Assembly (NCBI RefSeq): GCF_013364275.1
Contig: NZ_CP054932.1
Coordinates: forward strand, 930,001-994,000
Direction of reading: 5' to 3'
Origin: Actinomadura sp. NAK00032
GTDB lineage: Bacteria; Actinomycetota; Actinomycetes; Streptosporangiales; Streptosporangiaceae
Length of the DNA: 64,000 bases
Positions within the stretch are counted from its first letter, which is position 1, and each line of letters begins with the position of its first letter. The position numbers and the translations under genes are program-made. Below, in pieces: positions 7,536-15,563 of the stretch. Under the pieces are notes generated by a model that saw only the letters and a list, made by a program, of their open reading frames with translations, had not been told where the DNA came from and searched no databases.

Positions 7536-7937
7536 GTGTCCGTCGATAAGAGCGCCCCCGGTACCGTCTATGAACGGTTCCAGGGCACCGAGGAGTTCCA
7601 GGAACTCCGCCGCAGGTTCCGCCGATTCGCATTCCCCATGACCGCCGCGTTCCTCAGCTGGTACCTGCTCTACGTCGTGCTGTCCGGGTGGGCGCGCGGC
7701 TTCATGGGGCACGAGCTGGTCGGCTCCATCAACGTCGCGCTGGTCTTCGGGCTGCTGCAGTTCGTGTCCACGTTCGGCATCGCGTACATGTACTCGCGGC
7801 ACGCCGAGCGGCGCCTCGACCCGCTCGCCGACAAGGTGCGCGGCGACGTCGAGGCGGCGCAGGCCGGCGGCGCCGCGAACACCGTCGACACCACCAAGAC
7901 CACCGGGGCCGCCGAGACCGCGGAGGACGCCCGATGA
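7536..7937 (+). CDS. DUF485 family small membrane protein
   Basis: 133 residues from GTG at 7536, 5 nt after AGAGGAGGG; a TTG further upstream at 7509 is less likely. The DUF485 core shows FQELRRRFRRFAFPMTAAFLSW (read as two blocks around the first helix), a short loop GWARGFMGHELVG, and a second helix INVALVFGLLQFVSTFGIAY, followed by MYSRHAERRLDPLAD. The last 30 residues are a Thr/Ala-rich tail. DUF485 proteins are coupled to acetate permeases of the ActP type, as here: its TGA overlaps the next gene's ATG (ATGA). A LytTR-type direct repeat lies upstream and probably controls both genes. Confidence 0.92.
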   Translation: MSVDKSAPGTVYERFQGTEEFQELRRRFRRFAFPMTAAFLSWYLLYVVLSGWARGFMGHELVGSINVALVFGLLQFVSTFGIAYMYSRHAERRLDPLADKVRGDVEAAQAGGAANTVDTTKTTGAAETAEDAR

Positions 7938-9544
7938 GCAACGAGACCCTGTCGATCATCCTGTTCCTGGTGTTCGTGGCCGCCACCCTCGGGATCACCG
8001 TGTGGGCGAGCCGCAACACCAAGAGCGCGACCGACTTCTACGCCGGCGGACGGTCGTTCTCCGGCGCGCAGAACGGCCTCGCGATCGGCGGCGACTACAT
8101 GTCCGCCGCGTCGTTCCTCGGCATCGCCGGGCTCATCGCGCTGTACGGCTACGACGGCTTCCTCTACTCGATCGGCTTCCTGGTCGCCTGGCTCGTGGCG
8201 CTGCTGCTGGTCGCCGAGCTGCTGCGCAACTCCGGCCGCTTCACGATGGCGGACGTGCTGGCGTTCCGGATGAGCCCGCGCCCGGTGCGCACCGCCGCCG
8301 GCGTCTCCACCATCGTCGTGTCGATCTTCTACCTGCTGGCGCAGATGGTCGGCGCGGGCGCGCTGGTGGCGCTGCTGTTCGGCTTCACCAGCGAGTTCGC
8401 CAAGGGCGCCACGATCGCGATGGTCGGCGTGCTGATGATCATCTACGTGGTGTTCGGCGGGATGAAGGGCACCACCTGGGTGCAGATCGTGAAGGCCGTC
8501 CTGCTGATGACCGGCGCGGCGCTGATCACGCTGCTGGTGCTGGGCGAGTTCGGCTTCAACCTGTCGTCGCTGCTGAAGGACGCCGCCGACGAGAGCGGCA
8601 AGGGCGGCGCGTTCCTGGAGCCCGGCCTGCGCTACGCCACCGAGGACTCCGGCCTGACCGGCAAGCTCGACCTGATCAGCCTCGGCCTCGCGCTCGTCCT
8701 CGGCACCGCCGGGCTGCCGCACATCCTGATCCGGTTCTACACCGTGCCGACCTCCCGCGATGCCCGCAAGTCCGTCATGTGGGGCATCGGCCTCATCGGG
8801 GTGTTCTACCTGTTCACCCTGGTGCTCGGCTTCGGTGCCGCCGCGCTCGTCGGCTCCAAGGAGATCTCCGCGGTCAACGCGGCGGGCAACACCGCGGCAC
8901 CGCAGCTCGCCGAACGCATCGGCGAGATCATCTTCGGTGACGCGGGCGGCACGATCCTGCTCGCGGTGATCGCGGCGGTGGCGTTCGCGACGATCCTCGC
9001 GGTCGTCTCCGGCCTCACCCTGGCCTCGTCCTCGTCGTTCTCGCACGACCTGTACGCGCACGTGTTCCGCAAGGGCAAGGCCAGCGAGCGGGACGAGGTC
9101 CGCGTCGCGCGCATCGCCGCCTTCGTGATCGGCGCCGTGTCGATCGTGCTGGGCATCTACGCGCAGCGGCTGAACGTCGCCTTCCTCGTCGCGCTCGCGT
9201 TCGCGGTCGCCGCGTCCGGGAACCTGCCCGCGATCCTCTACAGCCTGTTCTGGAAGCGGTTCAACACCTCCGGCGCCGTCTCCGCCATCTACGGCGGCCT
9301 CGGCTCGGCGATCTTCCTCGTGGCGTTCTCCCCGGTCGTGTCCGGCTCGGACAAGGCGCTGTTCACCGACCACGACTGGAGCTGGTTCCCGCTCAGCAAC
9401 CCGGGCATCGTGTCGATCCCGGTCGGCTTCCTGTGCGGGTTCCTCGGGACCGTCCTCAGCAAGGAGTTCAACGCGCAGAAGTACGCCGAGATCGAGGTCC
9501 GCTCGCTGACCGGAGCCGGCGCCGAGCAGGCGACCGAGCACTAG
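7934..9544 (+). CDS. actP: Cation/acetate symporter, SSS family
   Basis: 536 residues of the ActP/MctC class. The start is typical: an N-terminal helix, then RNTKSATDFYAGGRSFSG and AIGGDYMSAASFLGIAG. About 13 membrane segments include LGTAGLPHILIRFYTVP and SGLTLASSSSFSHDLYAHV. It should import acetate or related monocarboxylates using a cation gradient. It overlaps the DUF485 gene by 4 bp and is the last gene of the operon; a 12-bp hairpin follows 77 bp downstream. Compared with the symporter at 5619 it has the usual length and no hydrophilic insert near residue 250. Substrate is inferred from family only. Confidence 0.9.
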   Translation: MSNETLSIILFLVFVAATLGITVWASRNTKSATDFYAGGRSFSGAQNGLAIGGDYMSAASFLGIAGLIALYGYDGFLYSIGFLVAWLVALLLVAELLRNSGRFTMADVLAFRMSPRPVRTAAGVSTIVVSIFYLLAQMVGAGALVALLFGFTSEFAKGATIAMVGVLMIIYVVFGGMKGTTWVQIVKAVLLMTGAALITLLVLGEFGFNLSSLLKDAADESGKGGAFLEPGLRYATEDSGLTGKLDLISLGLALVLGTAGLPHILIRFYTVPTSRDARKSVMWGIGLIGVFYLFTLVLGFGAAALVGSKEISAVNAAGNTAAPQLAERIGEIIFGDAGGTILLAVIAAVAFATILAVVSGLTLASSSSFSHDLYAHVFRKGKASERDEVRVARIAAFVIGAVSIVLGIYAQRLNVAFLVALAFAVAASGNLPAILYSLFWKRFNTSGAVSAIYGGLGSAIFLVAFSPVVSGSDKALFTDHDWSWFPLSNPGIVSIPVGFLCGFLGTVLSKEFNAQKYAEIEVRSLTGAGAEQATEH

Positions 9545-9620
9545 ATCCGCGGGGGGCGCCCCCGCCGCCCCCCGCCCTGCCCGCCGCGCGGGCGACCGTC
9601 GCCCGGTCCCGCGCGGCTCG

Positions 9621-9659
9621 CGGCCCCGTCCCGCCCCACGCCCCCTTGGGACGGGGCCG
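9621..9659 (+). terminator. Hairpin downstream of the acetate symporter gene
   Basis: CGGCCCCGTCCC (9621-9632) and GGGACGGGGCCG (9648-9659) form a perfect 12-bp stem with a 15-nt loop. It lies 76 bp after the symporter stop in a gene-free stretch from 9545 to 9893, which otherwise holds only the 17-bp repeat array. Probable transcription terminator. Confidence 0.6.
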
Positions 9660-9700
9660 CTCCATGCCCGCCGAGTCTTCTCGGCGGGCGAGTGCGTTCA

Positions 9701-9785
9701 GCGGCCCGGTCTTTTCAGCGGCCTGGTCTTTTCAGCGGCCTGGTCTTTTCGGCGGCCCAGTCTTTTCGGCGGCCAAGTCTTTTCG
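9701..9785. repeat. Five 17-bp tandem repeats
   Basis: Copies of GCGGCCTGGTCTTTTCA begin at 9701, 9718, 9735, 9752 and 9769, with changes at three or four positions; a degenerate start of a sixth copy follows at 9786. A related GAGTCTTCTCGGCGG lies just before at 9673. Each copy contains a CTTTTC tract, unusual in this GC-rich DNA. It lies between the symporter terminator and the PGPGW gene. The function is unknown: possible protein binding sites or a variable-number repeat. Confidence 0.95.
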
Positions 9786-9893
9786 GCGGGGTGGGACGGG
9801 GTTTGGCGAGGGCGCCGTGTGCAAGATCTACCGTGGGACGACACGGCGACTTGGCGGGGGAACGGTCCGGGCCCCGTCCGGGCGGGAGGGGCG

Positions 9894-10298
9894 ATGGGGT
9901 ACGGAAGGTCGGCCAAGCGCGGCGTGGTGCTGGTCGGCGGGGGGCTGGTGCTGCTCGCCGGTGTCGCGCTGCTGGTGCTGCCGGGGCCGGGGCTGCTGCT
10001 CGTGCTGGCCGGGCTGCTCATCCTCGCGCGGGAGTTCCCGGCCGTGGACCGCTACGTCGAGCCGGTCCGGGAGCGGGCGATCCAGGCGGCGGAGGAGAGC
10101 GTGACCTCCTGGTGGCGGCTGACCGGGTCGATCCTGACGGGGCTGGCTCTGATCGGCGCGGGGATCGTCTGGGGGCTCGTGGACGAACTGCCCTTCTCGG
10201 GGTGGAGCGCCGGGTCGGGCCTGATCCTGTCCGGGTTCATCCTTTACGGATTGCTCTACTGGAGCTATCGGCGGGTGAAAGCCGGAAAAGCGCAATGA
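9894..10298 (+). CDS. PGPGW-family membrane protein
   Basis: 134 residues from ATG at 9894, just after GGGAGGGG; the frame is open further upstream but without a better start. Two hydrophobic hairpins are visible: VVLVGGGLVLLAGVALLVLP followed by the signature PGPGLLLVLAGLLILAREFP, and later ILTGLALIGAGIVWGL and GLILSGFILYGLLYWS. The PGPG motif matches the putative transmembrane PGPGW family, whose role is unknown. The C-terminus SYRRVKAGKAQ is basic and probably cytosolic. It stands alone between the acetate transport operon and the glycan cluster. Confidence 0.85.
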   Translation: MGYGRSAKRGVVLVGGGLVLLAGVALLVLPGPGLLLVLAGLLILAREFPAVDRYVEPVRERAIQAAEESVTSWWRLTGSILTGLALIGAGIVWGLVDELPFSGWSAGSGLILSGFILYGLLYWSYRRVKAGKAQ

Positions 10299-10380
10299 GT
10301 CGGCCATGCGGGGGTGTGGACACTTTCCGTTAAGCCAGGCTTCCGCTGATGGCCCGCGGACGGTGGGCGTCCGTCCCTCC

Positions 10381-10427
10381 GGTGGGGGGATCTTGCTGAG
10401 CACGCATCATCGTGCGTCGATCCCACC
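10381..10427 (+). promoter_or_regulatory. Nested hairpin in the leader of the glycan operon
   Basis: An outer stem GGTGGG/CCCACC (10381-10386 with 10422-10427), extended by GATC/GATC across a small bulge, encloses an inner stem GCACG/CGTGC (10400-10404 with 10411-10415). It lies 21 bp before the aminotransferase start. It could be an attenuator, a leader RNA structure or the terminator of the gene before. No known riboswitch class was recognised. Confidence 0.35.
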
Positions 10428-10448
10428 ATTCGCCTGAGGAGTCCGAGC

Positions 10449-11582
10449 ATGCCCGTGGAAACGGAGAAGGCCGTTCCCGCGGCGAGTCCGGTGATCGGGG
10501 AGGCGGAGATCGCGGCGGCCGTGCGCGTGCTGCGCAGCGGGCGGGTCGTGCAGGGGCCCGAGGTCGCCGCGTTCGAGGACGAGTTCTCCGCGCTCGCCGG
10601 GGGCCGCCACTGCGTCGCGGTGAACTCGGGGACGTCCGCGCTGCAACTGAGCCTGATCGCACTCGGCATCGGCCCCGGGGACGAGGTCGTCGTCCCGTCG
10701 TTCACGTTCGCGGCGACCGCCAACGTCGTCCGGCTGGCCGGCGCCGAGCCGGTCTTCGCCGACATCGACCCCGCCACGTTCTGCGTCGATCCGGACGCCG
10801 TCGCCGCCGCCATCGGCCCCCGCACCGCCGCGATCATGCCGGTGCACCTGTACGGGCACCCGGCCGCGCTGGACCGCATCGGCCCGCTCGCCGAGCGGCA
10901 CGGCCTCGCCGTCGTCGAGGACGCCTGCCAGGCCCACGGCGCCGCGCTCGGCGGGACCCCGGCGGGCGCGCTCGGGACGGTCGGCTGCTTCAGCTTCTAC
11001 CCGACCAAGAACATGCACGCCCTCGAAGGCGGCATGGTCACCACGGCCGACGCGGAGACCGCGCGGACGCTGCGGCTGCTGCGCAACCAGGGCATGGAGC
11101 AGCGCTACGCCAACGAGATCGTCGGCGCCAACATGCGGCTCACGGACGTCGCGGCGGCGATCGGGCGCGAGCAGCTGAAGCGGCTGCCCGAGTGGACCGA
11201 GCGCCGCATCGCCAACGCCCGGTTCCTGGACGCGAAGATCACCGCCGCCGCCGTCCCGCCGGTCGCGGACAGCGCGCGGCACGTCTACCACCAGTACACC
11301 GTCCGGGTCGCGGAGCGCGACGCCGTCCAGCGGGGGCTGGACGAGCGCGGGATCGGCAGCGCCGTCTACTACCCGACGCCCGTCCACCGGCTGCGGCCGT
11401 TCCTGCTGGACGGCCGCCCCGACCCGCGCTGGGACCTGCCGGAGACGGAACGGGCCGCGGCCGAGGTGCTGTCGCTGCCGGTGCATCCGGGGGTGGGCGA
11501 AGACGAGCTCGCGCGGGTCGCCGACGCCGTCAACGAGGTGGCGGGGGAGTACGCAACTACCGGGGGGAGGGGTGCGTCATGA
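10449..11582 (+). CDS. DegT/DnrJ/EryC1/StrS aminotransferase (WbpE-like)
   Basis: 377 residues of the PLP-dependent sugar aminotransferase family. Visible features are the substrate and PLP phosphate-binding NSGTSALQLSLIALG, VVPSFTFAATANVV, the Asp-containing VVEDACQAHGA, and the Schiff-base Lys187 in FYPTKNMHALEGG. The C-terminus has the typical YYPTPVHRLRPF. It should transfer an amino group from glutamate to a keto group on a nucleotide sugar. With the neighbouring WbpB-, WbpA- and WbpD-like genes the best guess is C3 amination of a UDP-3-keto-GlcNAc uronic acid. ATG at 10449 follows GAGGAG. It overlaps the next gene by 4 bp. Confidence 0.9.
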   Translation: MPVETEKAVPAASPVIGEAEIAAAVRVLRSGRVVQGPEVAAFEDEFSALAGGRHCVAVNSGTSALQLSLIALGIGPGDEVVVPSFTFAATANVVRLAGAEPVFADIDPATFCVDPDAVAAAIGPRTAAIMPVHLYGHPAALDRIGPLAERHGLAVVEDACQAHGAALGGTPAGALGTVGCFSFYPTKNMHALEGGMVTTADAETARTLRLLRNQGMEQRYANEIVGANMRLTDVAAAIGREQLKRLPEWTERRIANARFLDAKITAAAVPPVADSARHVYHQYTVRVAERDAVQRGLDERGIGSAVYYPTPVHRLRPFLLDGRPDPRWDLPETERAAAEVLSLPVHPGVGEDELARVADAVNEVAGEYATTGGRGAS

Positions 11583-12610
11583 GCGTGCCGCTGCGGGCCG
11601 GGCTGGTCGGGCTCGGCGTGATGGGACGCAACCACGCGCGGGTCCTGAACGAACTGGACGGCGTCGACCTCGTCGGGGTCGTCGACCCGGCGGACCGCCC
11701 CGTGGGCGTCCCGCCGGGCGTGCCGCTGCTGGACTCGGTGCAGGACCTGCTGGACCTCGGCGTCGACTACGCGGTGGTCGCCTGCCCGACGGCGCTGCAC
11801 GAGGAGGTCGGCCTGGCGCTCGCCGACGCCGGGGCCGGGGCGCTGATCGAGAAGCCGCTCGCCGCGTCGGTGGAGGCCGCCGAGCGGCTGGTGAAGGCGT
11901 TCGAGCCGCGCGGCCTGGTCGCCGGCGTCGGGCACATCGAGCGCTACAACCCGGCGCTGCAGAGCCTGCGGGCCCGGCTGGAGGCGGGCGAGCTGGGCGA
12001 GGTGTTCCAGGTCGTCACGCGGCGGCAGGGCCCGTTCCCCAACCGGATCGCCGACGTCGGGGTCGTCAAGGACCTCGCCACCCACGACATCGACCTCGCC
12101 GCCTGGGTGACCGGCCAGGACTACGTGTCGATCTGCGCGCACACGGTGGCGCGCACCGGCCGTCCCCACGAGGACATGGTCGCCGCAGTCGGCCGCCTCG
12201 CCGACGGCGCGATGGTCAACCACCTCGTGAACTGGCTGAGCCCGCTCAAGGAGCGGACCACCGCCGTCACCGGGGAGCGCGGCTGCTTCGTCGCCGACAC
12301 GCTGACCGCTGACCTGACGTTCTACGCCAACGGCGAGACGAGCACCGAGTGGGAGGCGCTGCGGACGTTCCGCGGCGTGTCCGAGGGCGACATGGTCCGG
12401 TACGCGATCCCGAAGCGGGAGCCGCTGCTGGTCGAGCACGAGCGGTTCCGCGACGCGGTCCGCGCGGGCGCGGCCGGCGGCGACGCGCCGGGGATCGTCA
12501 CGCTGCGGCAGGGCCTGCGGACGGTCGAGGTGTCGGTGGCCGTGCTGGAGTCGGCGCGGCTCGGCACGACGGTGAACCTCGGCCCGGCGGAGGTACTGGG
12601 TGCCGTCTGA
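11579..12610 (+). CDS. Gfo/Idh/MocA oxidoreductase (WbpB-like)
   Basis: 343 residues. The Rossmann motif GLVGLGVMGRNHARVL opens the protein; VVDPADRPVG follows strand 2, and the family's EKPLAASVEAAERLVKAF catalytic-lysine segment is near residue 90. The second domain has VGHIERYNPALQ and KDLATHDIDLAAWVTG with a conserved His. WbpB oxidises the C3 hydroxyl of UDP-GlcNAc uronic acid using NAD, giving the keto sugar that WbpE aminates; the adjacent genes support this role but do not prove it. The ATG overlaps the aminotransferase stop (ATGA). Its own stop lies 46 bp before the dehydrogenase gene. Confidence 0.88.
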   Translation: MSVPLRAGLVGLGVMGRNHARVLNELDGVDLVGVVDPADRPVGVPPGVPLLDSVQDLLDLGVDYAVVACPTALHEEVGLALADAGAGALIEKPLAASVEAAERLVKAFEPRGLVAGVGHIERYNPALQSLRARLEAGELGEVFQVVTRRQGPFPNRIADVGVVKDLATHDIDLAAWVTGQDYVSICAHTVARTGRPHEDMVAAVGRLADGAMVNHLVNWLSPLKERTTAVTGERGCFVADTLTADLTFYANGETSTEWEALRTFRGVSEGDMVRYAIPKREPLLVEHERFRDAVRAGAAGGDAPGIVTLRQGLRTVEVSVAVLESARLGTTVNLGPAEVLGAV

Positions 12611-12655
12611 TCTGTTTCACGCGCGTGGGGTCTTTTCGGGGGAGGTAGGTGGCTG

Positions 12656-13948
12656 ATGCGGATCTGCGTGGTCGCGCTGGGCAAGATCGGTCTTCCGCTC
12701 GCGGTGCAGTTCGCCCGCAAGGGGCACCGGGTGATCGGCGCGGACGTGAACGAGCGGGTCGTCGCGGACGTGAACGCCGGCCGCGAGCCGTTCCCCGGCG
12801 AGGCGGACCTGGACGTCCACCTGGGCGCGGCGGTCCGGGACGGGCGGCTGATCGCGACGACCGACACGGCGGCGGCGGTCGCCGAGTCGGAGGCGGTCGT
12901 GGTGGTCGTCCCGCTTTTCGTGGACGAGCACGGCACGCCCGACTTCGGCTGGATGGACGCGGCGACCCGGTCGGTCGCCGAGGGCCTGCGCCCCGGCACG
13001 CTCGTCAGCTACGAGACGACGCTGCCGGTCGGCACCACCCGGGGCCGCTGGGCGCCGATGCTGGCGGACGGCTCGGGCCTCGCCCCCGGCGACGGCTTCC
13101 ATCTGGTGTTCAGCCCCGAGCGGGTGCTGACCGGGCGGGTCTTCGCCGACCTGCGCCGCTACCCGAAGCTGGTCGGCGGCATCGACGAGGCGTCCGCCCG
13201 GCGCGGCGCCGAGTTCTACGAGCGGGTCCTCGACTTCGACGAGCGGCCCGACCTGGACCGGCCGAACGGCGTCTGGGACCTCGGGTCGGCGGAGGCCGCC
13301 GAACTCGCCAAGCTCGCCGAGACGACCTACCGGGACGTCAACATCGGCCTGGCGAACCAGTTCGCCCGCTACGCCGACGCGGCCGGGGTGGACGTCATGA
13401 AGGTCATCGACGCCTGCAACACCCAGCCGTACAGCCACATCCACCGGCCGGGCATCGCGGTCGGCGGCCACTGCATCCCCGTCTATCCGCGGATGTACCT
13501 GTGGAACGACCCGTCCGCGACGGTCGTGCGCGCCGCCCGCGACGCCAACGCGGACATGCCCGGCTACGCCGTCGGACTCCTCGCGGACGCCTACGGCGAC
13601 CTGGCCGGCGCCGAAGTGCTCGTGCTCGGCGCCGCCTACCGGGGCGGCGTGAAGGAGACGGCGTTCTCCGGCGTCTTCCCGACGGTCGAGGCGCTGCGGG
13701 CGCGCGGCGCCGTCCCGTACGTGTCCGACCCGATGTACACGGCCGAGGAACTGGCGGATCTGGGGCTCCCTCCGCACCGGGGGGAGGCGGTCACCGCCGC
13801 GATCGTGCAGGCCGACCACGCCGCCTACCGGGACCTGGGCGCCGACGACCTGCCGGGCGTCAAGGCCCTCGTGGACGGGCGCCGCGTCACCGACCCGGCG
13901 CGCTGGCACGGCGTGGAACGCGTCGTCATCGGCGGCCCGTCCCGCTGA
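12656..13948 (+). CDS. Nucleotide-sugar dehydrogenase (WbpA/WecC-like)
   Basis: 430 residues of the UDP-glucose/GDP-mannose dehydrogenase family. The NAD-binding start ICVVALGKIGLPLAVQFARK is clear, ETTLPVGTTRGRW sits in the middle, and AELAKLAETTYRDVNIGLAN gives the conserved Lys and Asn. The catalytic Cys is Cys273 in GGHCIPVYP. It should oxidise the C6 hydroxyl of UDP-N-acetylhexosamine to the carboxylate in two NAD-dependent steps. In the WbpA-B-E-D route this is the first step; a WecC-type UDP-ManNAc role is the alternative, but no 2-epimerase gene is seen here. The glycosyltransferase gene follows 19 bp later. Confidence 0.9.
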   Translation: MRICVVALGKIGLPLAVQFARKGHRVIGADVNERVVADVNAGREPFPGEADLDVHLGAAVRDGRLIATTDTAAAVAESEAVVVVVPLFVDEHGTPDFGWMDAATRSVAEGLRPGTLVSYETTLPVGTTRGRWAPMLADGSGLAPGDGFHLVFSPERVLTGRVFADLRRYPKLVGGIDEASARRGAEFYERVLDFDERPDLDRPNGVWDLGSAEAAELAKLAETTYRDVNIGLANQFARYADAAGVDVMKVIDACNTQPYSHIHRPGIAVGGHCIPVYPRMYLWNDPSATVVRAARDANADMPGYAVGLLADAYGDLAGAEVLVLGAAYRGGVKETAFSGVFPTVEALRARGAVPYVSDPMYTAEELADLGLPPHRGEAVTAAIVQADHAAYRDLGADDLPGVKALVDGRRVTDPARWHGVERVVIGGPSR

Positions 13949-13967
13949 CCACCGACTGGAGCATCGC

Positions 13968-15563
13968 ATGCAGAACGAAGACGACACGGCGGCCGAGGAG
14001 TCGCGCGGCCGCATCGTCATGCTCGTCGACAACGACGTCCAACGGGACTCGCGGGTGCAGAAGGCGGCAGCGTCGGCCGCCGGGGCCGGCTGGGAGGTGC
14101 ACCTCCTCGGCTGCGCCGCGCCGAGCAGGCGGCGGCGCTCCTGGACGCTGGGCGGCGCGCACGTCCGGCTCGTCCCGCTGCAGCACACGCTCCTGCGCGA
14201 CCGGCACGGCGTCCTGCGCGCCACGCTCCGCCGCCCGCTCGCGTACGGGCACCCGAGCGTGGCGGACTACCGGCGCCGGCTCGTCCAGTCGCGGCGCGCC
14301 GACCTCGCCGCGTCCAGGCTGGCCCCTGGCGGCCGCGGCCCGGTGCGCAAGGCGTGGCTGATGGCGCGGCGCGTCACGGCGAAGACGCAGTCGCGGTGGG
14401 TCGCGCTGCGGGTGCGGCAGACCGGCGCGCTGAGCGCGGCGCGCGAGAACCCGCGCGCGCCGCTGGAGCGGCTCCCGATCAGGTTCTGGCAGGCGGTCCT
14501 CGGCGACCGGGCCTGGCGCGTCCTCGACCGCAACCTGTGGGACTGGGACAGCGCGTACGGGAAGATCATCGACGCGCTCGAACCCGACATCGTGCACGCG
14601 AACGACTTCCGGATGCTCGGGGTCGGCGCGCGGGCCGTGCGGCGGGCGCGGGCGAAGGGGCGGAACACGAAGCTGGTGTGGGACGCGCACGAGTTCCTGC
14701 CCGGCATTCGGCCATGGGGCGCCGGGCCGCGCTGGCACCCCGCGGTCTGCGCGCACGAGCGCGAGTACGCGGGGGACGCGGACGCGGTGGTGACCGTCTC
14801 GGCGGCGCTCGGCGAACTGCTCGTCGAGCGGCACGGGCTGCGGGACGAGCCGACCGTGGTGCTCAACGCCCCGATCACCGGAGGCGAGCCCACGAGCGCC
14901 GACCCGGTGCCCGACATGCGGGAGCTGTGCGGCGTCGGGCCGGACGTGCCGATCGCCGTCTACAGCGGCAGCGCGTCCGTGCAGCGCGGCCTGGACATCA
15001 TGATCGAGGCGCTGCCGCGGCTGCCGCGGCTCCACGTCGCGCTGGTCGTCGCCACGGGGCGGTCGGAGTACATGCGGGGGCTGCTCGCCCGTGCCACCGA
15101 GCTGGGCGTCGCCGACCGGCTGCACGTCCTGCCGTACGTGCCGTTCGACCAGGTCGTGGAGTTCCTGTCGGCGGCCGACCTCGGCGTCATCCCGATCCAC
15201 CACTGGCCGAACCACGAGATCGCGCTGATCACGAAGTTCTTCGAGTACTCGCACGCGCGGCTGCCGATCGTCGTCAGCGACGTCCGGGCGATGGGCGGGA
15301 TGGTCAGGGAGACCGGGCAGGGCGAGGTCTTCCGCGCCCAGGACCTGGACGACTACGTGCGCGCGGTCGAGGCGGTGCTCGCCGACCCGCAGCGGTACCG
15401 CGACGTGTACGACGAGCGGTCCGACCTGCTCCGCGACTGGACGTGGGAGGCGCAGGCCGAGGTCTTGGACGCCGTCTACACCGGGCTGCTGCCGTCCTCG
15501 GCCCGGCTCGGCCGGTCGGCTGCCGGCATGCCCGCCGAACGCCTCGTGGCCAGCCAGGACTGA
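13968..15563 (+). CDS. GT-B glycosyltransferase, family 4-like
   Basis: 531 residues. The N-terminal Rossmann half starts with GRIVMLVDNDVQRDSRVQKA, and DIVHANDFRMLGVG lies before the domain hinge. In the C-terminal half, PIAVYSGSASVQRGLDIMIE, DRLHVLPYVPFDQVVEFLSA and ALITKFFEYSHARLPIV match the donor-binding domain of family 4 enzymes. There is no signal peptide; it acts at the inner face of the membrane. A basic insert of about 100 residues (near residues 60-180) is longer than usual. Donor and acceptor cannot be inferred. It overlaps the next glycosyltransferase gene by 1 bp (TGATG). Confidence 0.88.
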   Translation: MQNEDDTAAEESRGRIVMLVDNDVQRDSRVQKAAASAAGAGWEVHLLGCAAPSRRRRSWTLGGAHVRLVPLQHTLLRDRHGVLRATLRRPLAYGHPSVADYRRRLVQSRRADLAASRLAPGGRGPVRKAWLMARRVTAKTQSRWVALRVRQTGALSAARENPRAPLERLPIRFWQAVLGDRAWRVLDRNLWDWDSAYGKIIDALEPDIVHANDFRMLGVGARAVRRARAKGRNTKLVWDAHEFLPGIRPWGAGPRWHPAVCAHEREYAGDADAVVTVSAALGELLVERHGLRDEPTVVLNAPITGGEPTSADPVPDMRELCGVGPDVPIAVYSGSASVQRGLDIMIEALPRLPRLHVALVVATGRSEYMRGLLARATELGVADRLHVLPYVPFDQVVEFLSAADLGVIPIHHWPNHEIALITKFFEYSHARLPIVVSDVRAMGGMVRETGQGEVFRAQDLDDYVRAVEAVLADPQRYRDVYDERSDLLRDWTWEAQAEVLDAVYTGLLPSSARLGRSAAGMPAERLVASQD

